DNA of 64,000 nucleotides from Prevotella sp. UBA2725. Lineage in GTDB: Bacteria; Bacteroidota; Bacteroidia; Bacteroidales; Bacteroidaceae. The position numbers and the translations under genes were made by a program. Below, piece by piece: positions 15,952 through 24,591 of the stretch. Below the pieces are notes generated by a model. It searched no databases. It was given only the letters and a program-made list of their open reading frames with translations, and had not been told where the DNA came from. The stretch lies in NCBI GenBank assembly GCA_002353825.1, contig DEKJ01000021.1:1-64000 (forward strand), read 5' to 3'. Positions within the stretch are counted from its first letter, which is position 1. Each line of letters begins with the position of its first letter.

Positions 15952-17925
15952 TTATAGCTTATCGATGTCTATAGCGACACCTAGCATGACATTGATGCCA
16001 TCGGTGAGCGGTGCGTTGAGATAATAATATTTCGGCTTGTAGTTGAAGAGATTGTCGAGCGTGACGTTGAGTTTTGCTGCCTTCCCGATACGGTTGCTGA
16101 GCAAGAGTTTCCAAAGAGTATAGGCGGGGTAGCTTACGGTGGCTGTGCCCTGCGAGATATCGTAATAGTTGACGTACTCCACGTTGTCTACACCCGATGC
16201 GAACTTTCCGTCGAGCGCAATGTTTACGCCATACCATTTATTGAACGTATGGTCCCAGTCGGCATGCATGTTCAGTGCATGCTTTCGTGCGGGGATATAC
16301 TCGTTGTTGGCTGTCTGTCCGTCTTTCTGATGAGGCAAGCGTTCATCGGTGTAAGCATAAGAGATGCTTGCCGTGAGGCCACAAGCCCAACGGCCCTTGG
16401 CAGAGGCTTCGAGACCGTTGATGCCATAGGTAGCGAGGTTGACGTAGGGCAGGGTGGGCGTCTTGTCTGTGGCATTGGCATAGTAAGGCACGCCTGGAGC
16501 AATCTTGTTTCTCACACTGTTGTGATAGCCATTGAGCAGAAACTCATAGTTGTGCCAGTGGTATTCGACAGAGAGATTATAGTTGTTGCTGAACTCCGGC
16601 TTGAGGTTGGGGTTACCCGTGATGAGCCAGATGCCGGCAGCATCATAGTCATAGTATTTCTCCTTGAGCGAAGGCGCGCGGAAGCCCATGGCATAGCCGA
16701 AGCGCACGTTGAGGCCCTTGAGTGGTGTGTGGCGAATGCTGATCTTTGGCGTGAGGCGGCTCAATGACGAGTTGTCGTGGAAATAGTCGTAGCGCAGGGC
16801 AGCAACGAGCTCCCAGATAGGACTCAGCTCACCATCGTATTGCACGAAAGCATCAGCCGACTGCTGGGTATAAGTTCCGTTGAGTCGGTTGTTCAGCAAA
16901 TAATCGTGCAGATAATCGGCACCCATCGTAAGGATATTCCCTTTATTGAAATTGTGGTTGTAGAGCAGTCGGAAAGCATTCTGAACATCGGAGTAATAAC
17001 GGATGTCGAGCTTCGAGATGCTCTGGAAGTTGGACTTGTCGTACTGATCAAAAGAATAGCTGCCGATAACCTCATCGTCATCATTGATCTTCCACGATGC
17101 TTTCAGTCCGGCATTATAATCGCGGTACCGCTCCGGTGTGTCCTCTGAACGTTTTGTCTGGCGGTAGAAGTAGCCGGCGTTGCCACTGAGATGCAGGTTT
17201 GTGAAAGGATCGTAGGTAAGCTGTTCCTTGAAGTTGTAAGTCTCGCCGCCATAGATCGTCGAAATAACGCTGGCTATGGGGTTGGCGGCGCTCTCTACAT
17301 TATAGTTGTCTACATTCGTTCTGCTGAAGTCGAACATGCTGCTCCACTTCTTCCCGCCTTGTTGCCAGTCGAGCCCATAGCGCTGATTGTTGTGCTTGCC
17401 AAGGCGTCCATTGACGTTGAGTGCGAAAGGCTTCGTGCTTCGCTTCGTGATAATATTGATGACACCTCCTGCGGCATTGCTTCCATAGAGTGCGGAGACT
17501 GGACCTTTCACGATCTCAATGTGGTCGACATTACTGAGGACAAGTCGGTCGAAGTCGACATCGTCCATATTCTCTCCCGCAAGCCGTTCGCCGTTGACGA
17601 GGATAAGCATGCTCTGTCCGCCAAAGCCCGAGAAGTTCATGTGGCGCTGTTGGTTCATTGAATAGGAGAACTCGACACCGGGGATTGACTGTTGCAGAAT
17701 ATCCTGCAGTGTGGTGGCATCGGCTTTTTCTATCTCAGCGTGACTGATGACGCGTGTCAGCACTGGTGTGTTGAGGAGCGTCTTCGGCGTACGGGTACCC
17801 GTGACGACGACCTGATTGAGGTCATCGGCAATGAGCAAAGAGTCTTTACTGGAACTGTGTGTCTTTTGTGCACAGAGGATGCAGGGCGTAAGAGATAGTA
17901 TAGCGACGAGAGAAAATATCTTCAT
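15952..17925 (-). CDS. TonB-dependent outer-membrane receptor, HmuR-like
   Basis: The 657-residue receptor has a signal peptide (ending CILCAQ), a TonB-box/plug start LNQVVVTGTRTPKTLLNTPV, plug landmarks LVNGERLAG and VEIVKGPVSALYGSNAAGGVINI, and a 22-strand barrel ending MLGVAIDIDKL. FRAP at about 415-418 and NPNL at about 438-441 correspond to the FRAP/NPDL box of haem receptors, but the usual histidine between them is absent. With an HmuY-like lipoprotein gene 18 nt upstream, haem or another tetrapyrrole is the best guess for the ligand; a corrinoid or siderophore cannot be excluded. Confidence 0.8.
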   Translation of the reverse strand: MKIFSLVAILSLTPCILCAQKTHSSSKDSLLIADDLNQVVVTGTRTPKTLLNTPVLTRVISHAEIEKADATTLQDILQQSIPGVEFSYSMNQQRHMNFSGFGGQSMLILVNGERLAGENMDDVDFDRLVLSNVDHIEIVKGPVSALYGSNAAGGVINIITKRSTKPFALNVNGRLGKHNNQRYGLDWQQGGKKWSSMFDFSRTNVDNYNVESAANPIASVISTIYGGETYNFKEQLTYDPFTNLHLSGNAGYFYRQTKRSEDTPERYRDYNAGLKASWKINDDDEVIGSYSFDQYDKSNFQSISKLDIRYYSDVQNAFRLLYNHNFNKGNILTMGADYLHDYLLNNRLNGTYTQQSADAFVQYDGELSPIWELVAALRYDYFHDNSSLSRLTPKISIRHTPLKGLNVRFGYAMGFRAPSLKEKYYDYDAAGIWLITGNPNLKPEFSNNYNLSVEYHWHNYEFLLNGYHNSVRNKIAPGVPYYANATDKTPTLPYVNLATYGINGLEASAKGRWACGLTASISYAYTDERLPHQKDGQTANNEYIPARKHALNMHADWDHTFNKWYGVNIALDGKFASGVDNVEYVNYYDISQGTATVSYPAYTLWKLLLSNRIGKAAKLNVTLDNLFNYKPKYYYLNAPLTDGINVMLGVAIDIDKL

Positions 17926-17943
17926 GATGAGCTTGCGTAATGA

Positions 17944-18750
17944 TTAATAGGGATACTTGTAGTTGATAGTGAGGCAGCCTTTCGTACCATTGCTGCTCAT
18001 ATAGTTCTGCAGTTGCACGGCTGCATACTTACCGTTTTTCAGTCGGACGATGAAGACGTGATTATTCAGTGTAAACACAGGCGGGGGCGTCACCAACTCG
18101 ACATCGATCCACGAAGACAACACCTTATTAATTTTGATGCCTTGGCAGCCCATATATTTGCTGAGTACCTGATCCCAGTCTGCCCACACGACATTCTCTT
18201 GCCACTCATCGGGTGTAAACGTCAATCCGGAGAAGTCAGCTGAAGAGGCGGGAAGGTCATCCATACTTGTATAACTGGTCTCTAAGACAGAGCCGCCGTT
18301 GGTCCGTGCATTGACATAGTGAATGGCAATATCCCATTCTTTAGGCTCCGGCTGCGAAGCTGTAGGGATAAAGGAACTGAATTTGTTGACTGATAATCCC
18401 TTGCCAAAGATGTCGTACCAATAAGTATAGATGCCTGTAGCGCATGTGTCGGGCTTGTTTGGACTTTTAATGGTGTCACCCGTAGCGGTCATGGGAACGG
18501 GATAGGGCGTGAAATGCGTCTGTGCGTATTGTAGTTTCGCTGCATCACCTTGCTGCCGCAGCATCTCAAGAGAGTCGAAGGATATATAATACCAGGCTGT
18601 CTTGCTTGATGCGTCAATATAAAGCTGGGAGTCTGAAGTCTGTGTGCTGCTGTCCGCCTCGTCATAGACGGAAGAGAAAAGTCCTTCGCAGGATGCCATG
18701 AACATGAGAAGGCATGCGGGAAGTAAAAGCTTATATATGTTTCGCATCAT
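17944..18750 (-). CDS. HmuY-family haem-binding-like lipoprotein
   Basis: The 268-residue product has a lipoprotein signal with the modified Cys at residue 21 (MFMASCEG). The rest resembles the HmuY family (pfam PF14064): YYISFDSLEM, WDIAIHYVNARTNGGSV, then a C-terminal beta segment NHVFIVRLKNGKYAAVQLQNY followed by LTINYKYPY. HmuY proteins are surface haemophores that hand haem to the receptor encoded beside them; the axial ligand residues could not be assigned here. It is the first gene of a two-gene operon with the receptor. Confidence 0.78.
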   Translation of the reverse strand: MMRNIYKLLLPACLLMFMASCEGLFSSVYDEADSSTQTSDSQLYIDASSKTAWYYISFDSLEMLRQQGDAAKLQYAQTHFTPYPVPMTATGDTIKSPNKPDTCATGIYTYWYDIFGKGLSVNKFSSFIPTASQPEPKEWDIAIHYVNARTNGGSVLETSYTSMDDLPASSADFSGLTFTPDEWQENVVWADWDQVLSKYMGCQGIKINKVLSSWIDVELVTPPPVFTLNNHVFIVRLKNGKYAAVQLQNYMSSNGTKGCLTINYKYPY

Positions 18751-18775
18751 ACAATAATATTTGTAACTTGTTTTG

Positions 18776-18783
18776 CAAAGTTA
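18776..18783 (-). promoter_or_regulatory. hmuY-hmuR operon -7 box
   Basis: The minus strand reads TAACTTTG 26 bp upstream of the hmuY-like start. No -33 box and no recognisable Fur box were found. Confidence 0.45.
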
Positions 18784-18823
18784 CAATAATATTGTCGATT
18801 TTCCGATAAATTAGTCCTTTTCT

Positions 18824-18855
18824 TTTGTGAGGATGGAATATCTTTCGTAAATTTG
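18824..18855 (+). promoter_or_regulatory. promoter of the phosphodiesterase gene
   Basis: TTTG at 18824-18827 and TAAATTTG at 18848-18855 are 20 bp apart; the start codon follows 23 bp later. Confidence 0.6.
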
Positions 18856-18877
18856 CCGGAAAGGAATATCATTTATT

Positions 18878-20077
18878 ATGTTCGCAAAAGCTACTGTTAG
18901 AAATATTGTTTTAGGCTTATGCCTCCTGTTCGCGTTGCCGACTTTGGCTCGCAAGACCACGATTCTTATCTCGTGCGACGGGTTCCGTTGGGATTATCCG
19001 CAGTATTATGACACACCGTTCTTGGACCGCATGGCTGCGGAAGGTGTGAGTGGAGAACTCGTGCCGTCGTTTCCTTCGAAGACGTTCCCCAACCATTACA
19101 CACTGGTGACAGGCCTTCGTCCGGAGCATCATGGCATCATCGCGAACAGTTTCATAGACCGTGCTACGGGTGCGCGCTTCTCTTTAGGCGACCCTAAGAC
19201 GAAGTTCGATGCCCGCTATTATCATGGCGAACCGCTCTGGCTCACGGCTCAACGTCAAGGTTTGAAGGCGGTCGTGTTCTATTGGCCGGGTTCCGATGTG
19301 GCTGTCAATGGCAAGTATCCTAACGTATGGCATAAATACAACGAGCAGCCACACATGACCTTCGCACAGCGCGCCGACAGTGTTATGGCATACCTTACAA
19401 AGAAGAACGCTCCCGACCTCATACTGGCGTATTTTGAGGAGCCTGACGGAAGCGGTCACAGCTATGGACCTCAGGCGAAGGAGACGCGCCATGCCGTAGA
19501 GTCGATGGATTCCCTTCTCAATTCGCTTTGGACGCGTATCGTGAAGGCAAAGAAAGCCGATGATGTCAACTTTGTTGTTGTATCCGATCACGGCATGACC
19601 TGGTTCACGCCTTCAAGAAATATCGATCCTAAGCTGTATCTCCACAAGGAGTGGTATACCGCGTTGGAGGGTAACCTCCCATGCAATATCTATGCTCCGG
19701 AGAAATGGCAACAGGACAGTATCATCAAGGCGCTCAGTAGTGTTCCTCACCTTCATGCCTGGCGCAAAGCCGACATCCCGCAGTATCTCCATTATCAGGC
19801 AGATGCCAATATCGGAGATGTGTTGGTGCTCCCCGACGAAGGTTACCTCTTCGATGGCGGAAAGACACACAATGGTGGCGTGCACGGTTACGATCCGGGC
19901 TACAGCGACATGCATGCACTCTTCCGTGCCTGGGGACCCGACCTGAAGCATGTAGACCTCGGACAGTTCTCCAACACGGCTGTCTATCCTTTCGTCTGTC
20001 ATCTGCTTGGCATACAGCCGGCGAAGAACGATGGAGAGAGCGATTATGAAAAAATAGAAGGCGCGGCGTTCAAGTAA
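18878..20077 (+). CDS. ectonucleotide pyrophosphatase/phosphodiesterase (alkaline phosphatase superfamily)
   Basis: The 399-residue exported enzyme has a signal peptide (about 1-24, ending TLA) and the NPP-type catalytic set: metal-binding D34 in ISCDGFRWD, nucleophile T69 in FPSKTFPNHYTLVTGLRPEHHGI, a YFEEPDGSGHSYGP loop (second metal site), VVSDHGMTWF, and a late His in GVHGYD. NPPs cleave phosphodiester or pyrophosphate bonds in nucleotides or phospholipids in the periplasm; the substrate is not determined. It has its own promoter, and radC follows 42 bp later. Confidence 0.9.
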   Translation: MFAKATVRNIVLGLCLLFALPTLARKTTILISCDGFRWDYPQYYDTPFLDRMAAEGVSGELVPSFPSKTFPNHYTLVTGLRPEHHGIIANSFIDRATGARFSLGDPKTKFDARYYHGEPLWLTAQRQGLKAVVFYWPGSDVAVNGKYPNVWHKYNEQPHMTFAQRADSVMAYLTKKNAPDLILAYFEEPDGSGHSYGPQAKETRHAVESMDSLLNSLWTRIVKAKKADDVNFVVVSDHGMTWFTPSRNIDPKLYLHKEWYTALEGNLPCNIYAPEKWQQDSIIKALSSVPHLHAWRKADIPQYLHYQADANIGDVLVLPDEGYLFDGGKTHNGGVHGYDPGYSDMHALFRAWGPDLKHVDLGQFSNTAVYPFVCHLLGIQPAKNDGESDYEKIEGAAFK

Positions 20078-20119
20078 GCGCCTTGCTTTCCAAACACAAT
20101 ATTCCTATACAATTAATCT

Positions 20120-20806
20120 ATGCAAAACCTTACTATTACCGACTGGGCGGAGGAAGACCGCCCGCGTGAGCGATTGGAGCGGCTCGGTGCCGAGGCGCTC
20201 TCCAATGCCGAACTCTTGGCTATCCTCATTGGCTCCGGTACCCCAAAGATGAGTGCGGTAGAACTGATGAAGGTCGTGCTTGCTGCCTGCCACAATAATC
20301 TCAACACCCTTGGAAAGATGTCGATAAAAGACTTAGAGAACTTCAAGGGCATCGGCCCGGCAAAGGCTATCACGATCCTTGCAGCATGTGAGCTCGGTAA
20401 GCGACGCGCCCGTGAGAAAGCAGAAATACGCGAAGACCTCGGTTCGGCAACAGCTGTCTACAACTACATGCATCCGCGCATGCAGGATCTCGATGTGGAG
20501 GAGTTTCATATCCTCTTGATGAATCAGAACTTCAAACTTATCAAGGAAGAATGTATCAGTCATGGAGGCATCACGGAGACAGCCGTCGACATCCGCATCA
20601 TTATGAAAGAAGCCATCCTGAACAATGCCACGGTCATGGCAGTATGCCACAATCATCCGAGCGGCAACACCCGTCCTTCACGCGAGGATGACCGGCTCAC
20701 GGACCGCATCCGGAAGGCGTGCGAGATCATGCGTGTCTATTTCCTCGACCACGTCATCGTCACCGACGGAGCCTATTACAGTTACCGTGAGCAAGGAAGA
20801 TTATAA
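20120..20806 (+). CDS. radC: RadC-family JAB-domain protein
   Basis: The 228-residue protein has an N-terminal helix-hairpin-helix region (LSNAELLAILIGSGTP, then LENFKGIGPAKAITILAACELGKR) and a JAB/MPN metalloprotease-like domain with the zinc motif H177-N-H179-PSGNTRPSRED190 plus E in the DVEEFHIL segment. Despite the name, a role in DNA repair is not well supported for this family. It is full length and ends 30 nt before a shared terminator. Confidence 0.94.
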   Translation: MQNLTITDWAEEDRPRERLERLGAEALSNAELLAILIGSGTPKMSAVELMKVVLAACHNNLNTLGKMSIKDLENFKGIGPAKAITILAACELGKRRAREKAEIREDLGSATAVYNYMHPRMQDLDVEEFHILLMNQNFKLIKEECISHGGITETAVDIRIIMKEAILNNATVMAVCHNHPSGNTRPSREDDRLTDRIRKACEIMRVYFLDHVIVTDGAYYSYREQGRL

Positions 20807-20836
20807 ACCGTTCAGAATTCACAAAAGAAACAACGA

Positions 20837-20872
20837 AAAAAGGTGTACCGCCCAGATGGCGATACACCTTTT
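20837..20872. terminator. bidirectional terminator between radC and mdh
   Basis: AAAAGGTGTA (20837-20847 region) pairs with TACACCTTTT (20863-20872), with A-tract on one side and T-tract on the other, so it can serve both converging genes. Confidence 0.8.
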
Positions 20873-20897
20873 ATAATTATAGTGTGTAATTGGTGAC

Positions 20898-21932
20898 TTA
20901 CAGGTTCTTGTTGTCCTCACCCCACTTCTCGATAGGAGGAACGATGCCGAGGTCGATGACCTCCTGGCGCATGTCGCAGAGGTGCTTGTAGCTCTTCTGC
21001 AGATCGTCCATCTCTTCCTTCGTACCTGTAGGAACAGTGTAGTGAACACCCGTCTTGTCGATAGTAGTAGGCAGAGCCATCATCACGTCCTTGATGCCGA
21101 GCTCAGGGATGTTAGCATAGCAGCCAGCAGGCAGAGTGAAGGGCTCGCCACCCATAGCAGCCTCGATCATCTTCACAGCGTTGTAGGCAGGGCTCTGGAA
21201 AGAGCTGCGGCCACGAAGCTTGATGATACGGCTACCACCCTGTGTGGTGATCTGCTTGATCTCTTCCCAACGCTCCTTGCTGAGGCCCATCTCAGACAGC
21301 GGCTTGCCGTCAATCTTCACCTGAGAAGCGAAGACAGCCATCTGCTCACCGTGACCACCATAAGTGTGTGCACCGGTCACCTTGTCCTGCTGAACGCCGA
21401 ACTCGTGAGCCAGAGCCTGCTGCAGACGAGTAGAGTCGAGGGCAGCGAGAGATGTCAGCTGGCTGGGTTTCAGACCGCTGTGGATGAGGGCTGTCAGAGC
21501 CGTCACGTCAGCAGGGTTGAAGATCACAACCACGTGCTCTACATCGGGGCAATATTTCTTGATGTTCTCACCGAAGTCAGCTGCGATCTTGCAGTTGCCC
21601 TTCAGCAGATCCTCACGTGTCATGCCAGCCTTACGGGGAGCACCACCTGAAGAGATGATATATTTAGCACCTGTGAAGGCCTTCTTGGCAGCCTCTGCCA
21701 CCTTCTCAGGATTGTTCATGTCCTCTACTGCGGGAGCGTAGTAAGAAAGCTTAGCGCCAGGAACAGCGCACTGCTCCATCTCATCGAAGACACCATGAAC
21801 ACCCGGCTCATAGATATCATAGAGGCAGATGTTTGGAGTAAGACCGAGCATCAATGCGCTCTGAACCAGGTTAGAACCAATCATACCGCCTGCGCCGACG
21901 ATAAGGAGCTTGTCATTAGTTAAATACTTCAT
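20898..21932 (-). CDS. mdh: malate dehydrogenase
   Basis: The enzyme interconverts malate and oxaloacetate with NAD(H); in Prevotella-like anaerobes it works in the fumarate/succinate branch. The 344-residue product has the Rossmann motif IVGAGGMIGSN (about 11-21), the substrate loop with ISSGGAPRKAGMTREDLLKGN, VVIFNPADVTA, and the catalytic-His segment GAHTYGGHGEQMAVF. Its length is somewhat above the usual 310-330 because of a C-terminal extension. It is monocistronic. Confidence 0.93.
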   Translation of the reverse strand: MKYLTNDKLLIVGAGGMIGSNLVQSALMLGLTPNICLYDIYEPGVHGVFDEMEQCAVPGAKLSYYAPAVEDMNNPEKVAEAAKKAFTGAKYIISSGGAPRKAGMTREDLLKGNCKIAADFGENIKKYCPDVEHVVVIFNPADVTALTALIHSGLKPSQLTSLAALDSTRLQQALAHEFGVQQDKVTGAHTYGGHGEQMAVFASQVKIDGKPLSEMGLSKERWEEIKQITTQGGSRIIKLRGRSSFQSPAYNAVKMIEAAMGGEPFTLPAGCYANIPELGIKDVMMALPTTIDKTGVHYTVPTGTKEEMDDLQKSYKHLCDMRQEVIDLGIVPPIEKWGEDNKNL

Positions 21933-21978
21933 AACTTAGATTTGTATTTTAGTAAGTTTACTTTCTTTTTTCCGCTTG

Positions 21979-21986
21979 CAAAGGTA
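21979..21986 (-). promoter_or_regulatory. mdh -7 box
   Basis: The minus strand reads TACCTTTG 46 bp upstream of the start. A 10-bp palindrome CTTTGCAAAG and a small hairpin AGTGC/GCACT lie at 22054-22076 in the shared divergent region. Confidence 0.5.
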
Positions 21987-22080
21987 AAGAAAATAAGGTA
22001 GAAAAGATAGCTTATTTTCGTTTTGAAATGTTGTTTAATATTAAAACCTTACGCTTTGCAAAGTGCATTTGGCACTATCT

Positions 22081-22112
22081 TTTGCCGATATTGATACAAT
22101 TTCCTATCTTTG
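22081..22112 (+). promoter_or_regulatory. promoter of the Xaa-Pro aminopeptidase gene
   Basis: TTTG at 22081-22084 and TATCTTTG at 22105-22112, spacing 20 bp, 23 bp before the start codon. Confidence 0.65.
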
Positions 22113-22135
22113 CGAAAAAGTAAACAAATTGGCCT

Positions 22136-23944
22136 ATGATAAACGATACTATTCTCTCCCGCCTTGCCGATCTGCGCGAGGTGATGCGCCGTGAAAAGCT
22201 CGACGCTTTCATATTTCCTTCTACCGATCCCCACCATTCGGAATACACGCCCGACCGCTGGAAAGGGCGTGAGTGGATCAGTGGGTTCAATGGCTCCGCA
22301 GGCACTGCCGTGGTGACGATGGAGGCCGCTGCCCTGTGGACCGACAGTCGTTACTTCCTCGCCGCAGAGGATCAGCTTACGGGTACCTCGTTCCAACTCA
22401 TGAAGCTGAAGGTCAAAGGCACGCCGACGATCGCCGAGTGGCTCGGTGCACAGCTCAAGGACAAGAACGCGCAGGTAGGTGTCGATGGCATGTGTAATAA
22501 TGTGGCATCCGTCGAGTCGTTGATTCAAGACCTGCGCCGCGAGGGAGGCATCACGGTGCGGACCAACTTTGACCCTTTGAAGGAGATCTGGAAAGACCGC
22601 CCCGCTATCCCCGCTGATAAAGTAAGAATTCAGCCGATGGAGTATGCCGGTGAGTCGGCTTCCTCGAAGATTGACCGCGTCAGAGCTGAACTTGCAAGGC
22701 TCCACGCCGATGGCATGTTGGTCTCGGCCCTCGACGACATTGCTTGGCTGCTGAACCTTCGAGGTACCGATGTGCATTGCAATCCGGTGTTCGTGGCTTA
22801 TGTGCTCATCAGTACGAGCGACGTGACACTCTATATCAACAATGCCAAGCTCACGCCTTATGTGGAGGCTTATCTCGCCCAGCAGCATGTGCGCGTAGCT
22901 CCTTATGAGAAAGTAGGGGAGGGCTTGCAGAAATATTTCGAATATAACATCCTTCTCGACCCCGTTGAGACCTCTTACACATTATATAATATAATAGCTT
23001 CGCACGATGGAAGAGCTTATGCGAAGGAGATCGTGCGCCACACCTCGCCTATCCCTGCCATGAAAGCCATCAAGAACGAGACGGAGATCGCCGGCTTCCG
23101 CAGTGCCATGCTCAAGGATGGCATCGCGCTTGTGAAGTTCCTCCGCTGGCTCAAACCCGCTGTGGAAGCCGGAGGACAGACGGAGATGAGCATCGACAAG
23201 GAACTCACCAGTCAGCGCGCCAAGCAGCCCCTCTTCCGGGACATCAGCTTCGACACCATTGCCGGATACAATGCTCATGGCGCCATCGTTCACTATGAGG
23301 CTACTCCGGAGACGGACATTCCGCTTGAGCCCCACGGCTTCCTGCTGCTCGACAGTGGCGCACAGTATGTGGATGGCACGACGGATATCACGCGCACGAT
23401 AGCCCTCGGACCCGTCACCGATGAGATGAAACGAGTCTACACGCTTGTGTTGAAAGGCCATATCCAACTGGAACTCGCCAAGTTCCCCGATGGAGCCTCA
23501 GGCACGCAGATCGATGCCTTGGCGCGTGAGGCGATGTGGCGCGAAGGCTTGAACTATCTCCATGGCACCGGTCATGGCGTTGGCTCTTACCTCAATGTAC
23601 ATGAGGGCCCTCACCAGATCCGTATGGAGTATATGCCAGCTCCGCTGCATGCCGGGATGACGGTCACCGATGAGCCCGGCATCTATCTCGCCGGACAGTT
23701 CGGCGTGCGGCATGAGAACACACTGCTCATCCAGCCTTACATGCATACGGTCTTTGGCGACTTTCTGCAGATGGAGCCCCTCACGCTCTGTCCGTTCGAT
23801 ACGGCGCCTATTATTAAAGAGATGCTGCTTCCGGAGGAAGTCAAGTGGCTCAACGACTATCACCGCCATGTCTACGAGACGCTCGCGCCGCATCTCGACG
23901 GGGAGGATAAAGCGTGGTTAGAGCAGGCAACAACCGCAATCTAA
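22136..23944 (+). CDS. pepP: Xaa-Pro aminopeptidase (M24 family, long form)
   Basis: This metallopeptidase removes an N-terminal residue preceding proline. The 602-residue protein is the long three-domain form: two creatinase-like N-terminal domains (about 1-300; FPSTDPHHSEYTPDRWKGREW, ALWTDSRYFLAAE) and the M24 pita-bread domain. The five metal ligands are visible: D406 and D417 in LLDSGAQYVDGTTDITR, H480 in HGTGHGVG, E513 in TDEPGIY, E527 in RHENTL. No signal peptide, so cytoplasmic. It has its own promoter; a 22-bp repeat array begins 25 bp after its stop. Confidence 0.94.
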   Translation: MINDTILSRLADLREVMRREKLDAFIFPSTDPHHSEYTPDRWKGREWISGFNGSAGTAVVTMEAAALWTDSRYFLAAEDQLTGTSFQLMKLKVKGTPTIAEWLGAQLKDKNAQVGVDGMCNNVASVESLIQDLRREGGITVRTNFDPLKEIWKDRPAIPADKVRIQPMEYAGESASSKIDRVRAELARLHADGMLVSALDDIAWLLNLRGTDVHCNPVFVAYVLISTSDVTLYINNAKLTPYVEAYLAQQHVRVAPYEKVGEGLQKYFEYNILLDPVETSYTLYNIIASHDGRAYAKEIVRHTSPIPAMKAIKNETEIAGFRSAMLKDGIALVKFLRWLKPAVEAGGQTEMSIDKELTSQRAKQPLFRDISFDTIAGYNAHGAIVHYEATPETDIPLEPHGFLLLDSGAQYVDGTTDITRTIALGPVTDEMKRVYTLVLKGHIQLELAKFPDGASGTQIDALAREAMWREGLNYLHGTGHGVGSYLNVHEGPHQIRMEYMPAPLHAGMTVTDEPGIYLAGQFGVRHENTLLIQPYMHTVFGDFLQMEPLTLCPFDTAPIIKEMLLPEEVKWLNDYHRHVYETLAPHLDGEDKAWLEQATTAI

Positions 23945-23968
23945 TCCCCTTGGCGCTTTGTTGCGATC

Positions 23969-24056
23969 GTTCGTCGAACGTCAGACAATTGTTCGTCGAA
24001 CGACAAACAATCGTTCGTCGAACGACGAACAATCGTGCGGCGTTCGACAGACAATG
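23969..24056. repeat. 22-bp tandem array, GTTCGTCGAACG family (copy A)
   Basis: Four contiguous units start at 23969, 23991, 24013 and 24035. Each has the form GTTCGTCGAACG followed by NCARACAATY, with a palindromic centre GTTCG-T-CGAAC; the fourth is diverged (GTGCGGCGTTCG). There are no spacers. The period is not a multiple of three, so it does not encode a repeated peptide. A second array of the same family lies at 39329. Confidence 0.9.
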
Positions 24057-24066
24057 TCGATCCTAT

Positions 24067-24109
24067 TGAAATGGCACTGCGATTCAATCGTAATCGCAGT
24101 GTCATTTCA
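24067..24109. repeat. 18-bp-stem hairpin behind array A
   Basis: TGAAATGGCACTGCGATT pairs with AATCGCAGTGTCATTTCA, 17 of 18 positions, around a 7-nt loop. A second small palindrome, ATCGC-GTT-GCGAT, follows at 24114. It has no T-run. With array A it fills most of the 359-bp gap between the aminopeptidase and rpsU; the rest is the rpsU promoter and leader. Confidence 0.7.
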
Positions 24110-24192
24110 GCATAATCGCGTTGCGATAAAAGCGTAATCACCTCGCGATAAGGCAAGAATCGAAAGATTTTTGCGCGAAAAACGCGTAAACG

Positions 24193-24224
24193 TTTGGTTA
24201 TCTGAAAAATAACTCGTAATTTTG
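24193..24224 (+). promoter_or_regulatory. rpsU promoter
   Basis: TTTG at 24193-24196 and TAATTTTG at 24217-24224, 20 bp apart, followed by GCACCCGCTTA, the same start context as efp. The leader is about 70 nt. Confidence 0.7.
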
Positions 24225-24303
24225 CACCCGCTTATTGTGGAGGGGTCATTGTATCCTGTTCACAGAGCATATGTCTAATTAAAATTATATAAACCAAAAC
24301 AAA

Positions 24304-24495
24304 ATGATTATTGTACCCGTAAAGGAAGGCGAGAACATCGAAAGAGCTCTCAAGAAGTTCAAGAGAAAGTTTGAAAAGACAGGTGTCATCAAGGAGCTCC
24401 GTGCCCGTCAGCAGTATGACAAGCCATCTGTCAAGAAGCGTCTCAAGATGGAGCATGCCGTTTACGTGCAGCACATGCGTGACGAGGAAGAGTAA
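24304..24495 (+). CDS. rpsU: 30S ribosomal protein S21
   Basis: The 63-residue basic protein starts MIIVPVKEGENIERALKKFKRK and contains ELRARQQYDKPSVKKRLK, the S21 signature. In Bacteroidota, S21 is implicated in keeping the 16S anti-SD occluded, which fits the lack of Shine-Dalgarno sites in this genome. It lies 96 bp upstream of the recombinase gene. Confidence 0.96.
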   Translation: MIIVPVKEGENIERALKKFKRKFEKTGVIKELRARQQYDKPSVKKRLKMEHAVYVQHMRDEEE

Positions 24496-24591
24496 AAAAC
24501 TTCTTAAAAAATTTGGTAGTTTCAAATAATTTCCATAAATTCGCATTATCAATCACCGAGAGACTGGTGAAAGCCTATTTATAGTCTAATA

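Noticed and set aside
18751..18877. Fur box controlling the hmuY-like operon
   Set aside because: The short divergent region has no GATAATGATTATC-like palindrome; only the -7 box is visible.
23969..24056. CRISPR array
   Set aside because: Repeats are contiguous at 22 bp with no variable spacers, and no cas gene is nearby; the same applies to the arrays at 12449 and 39329.
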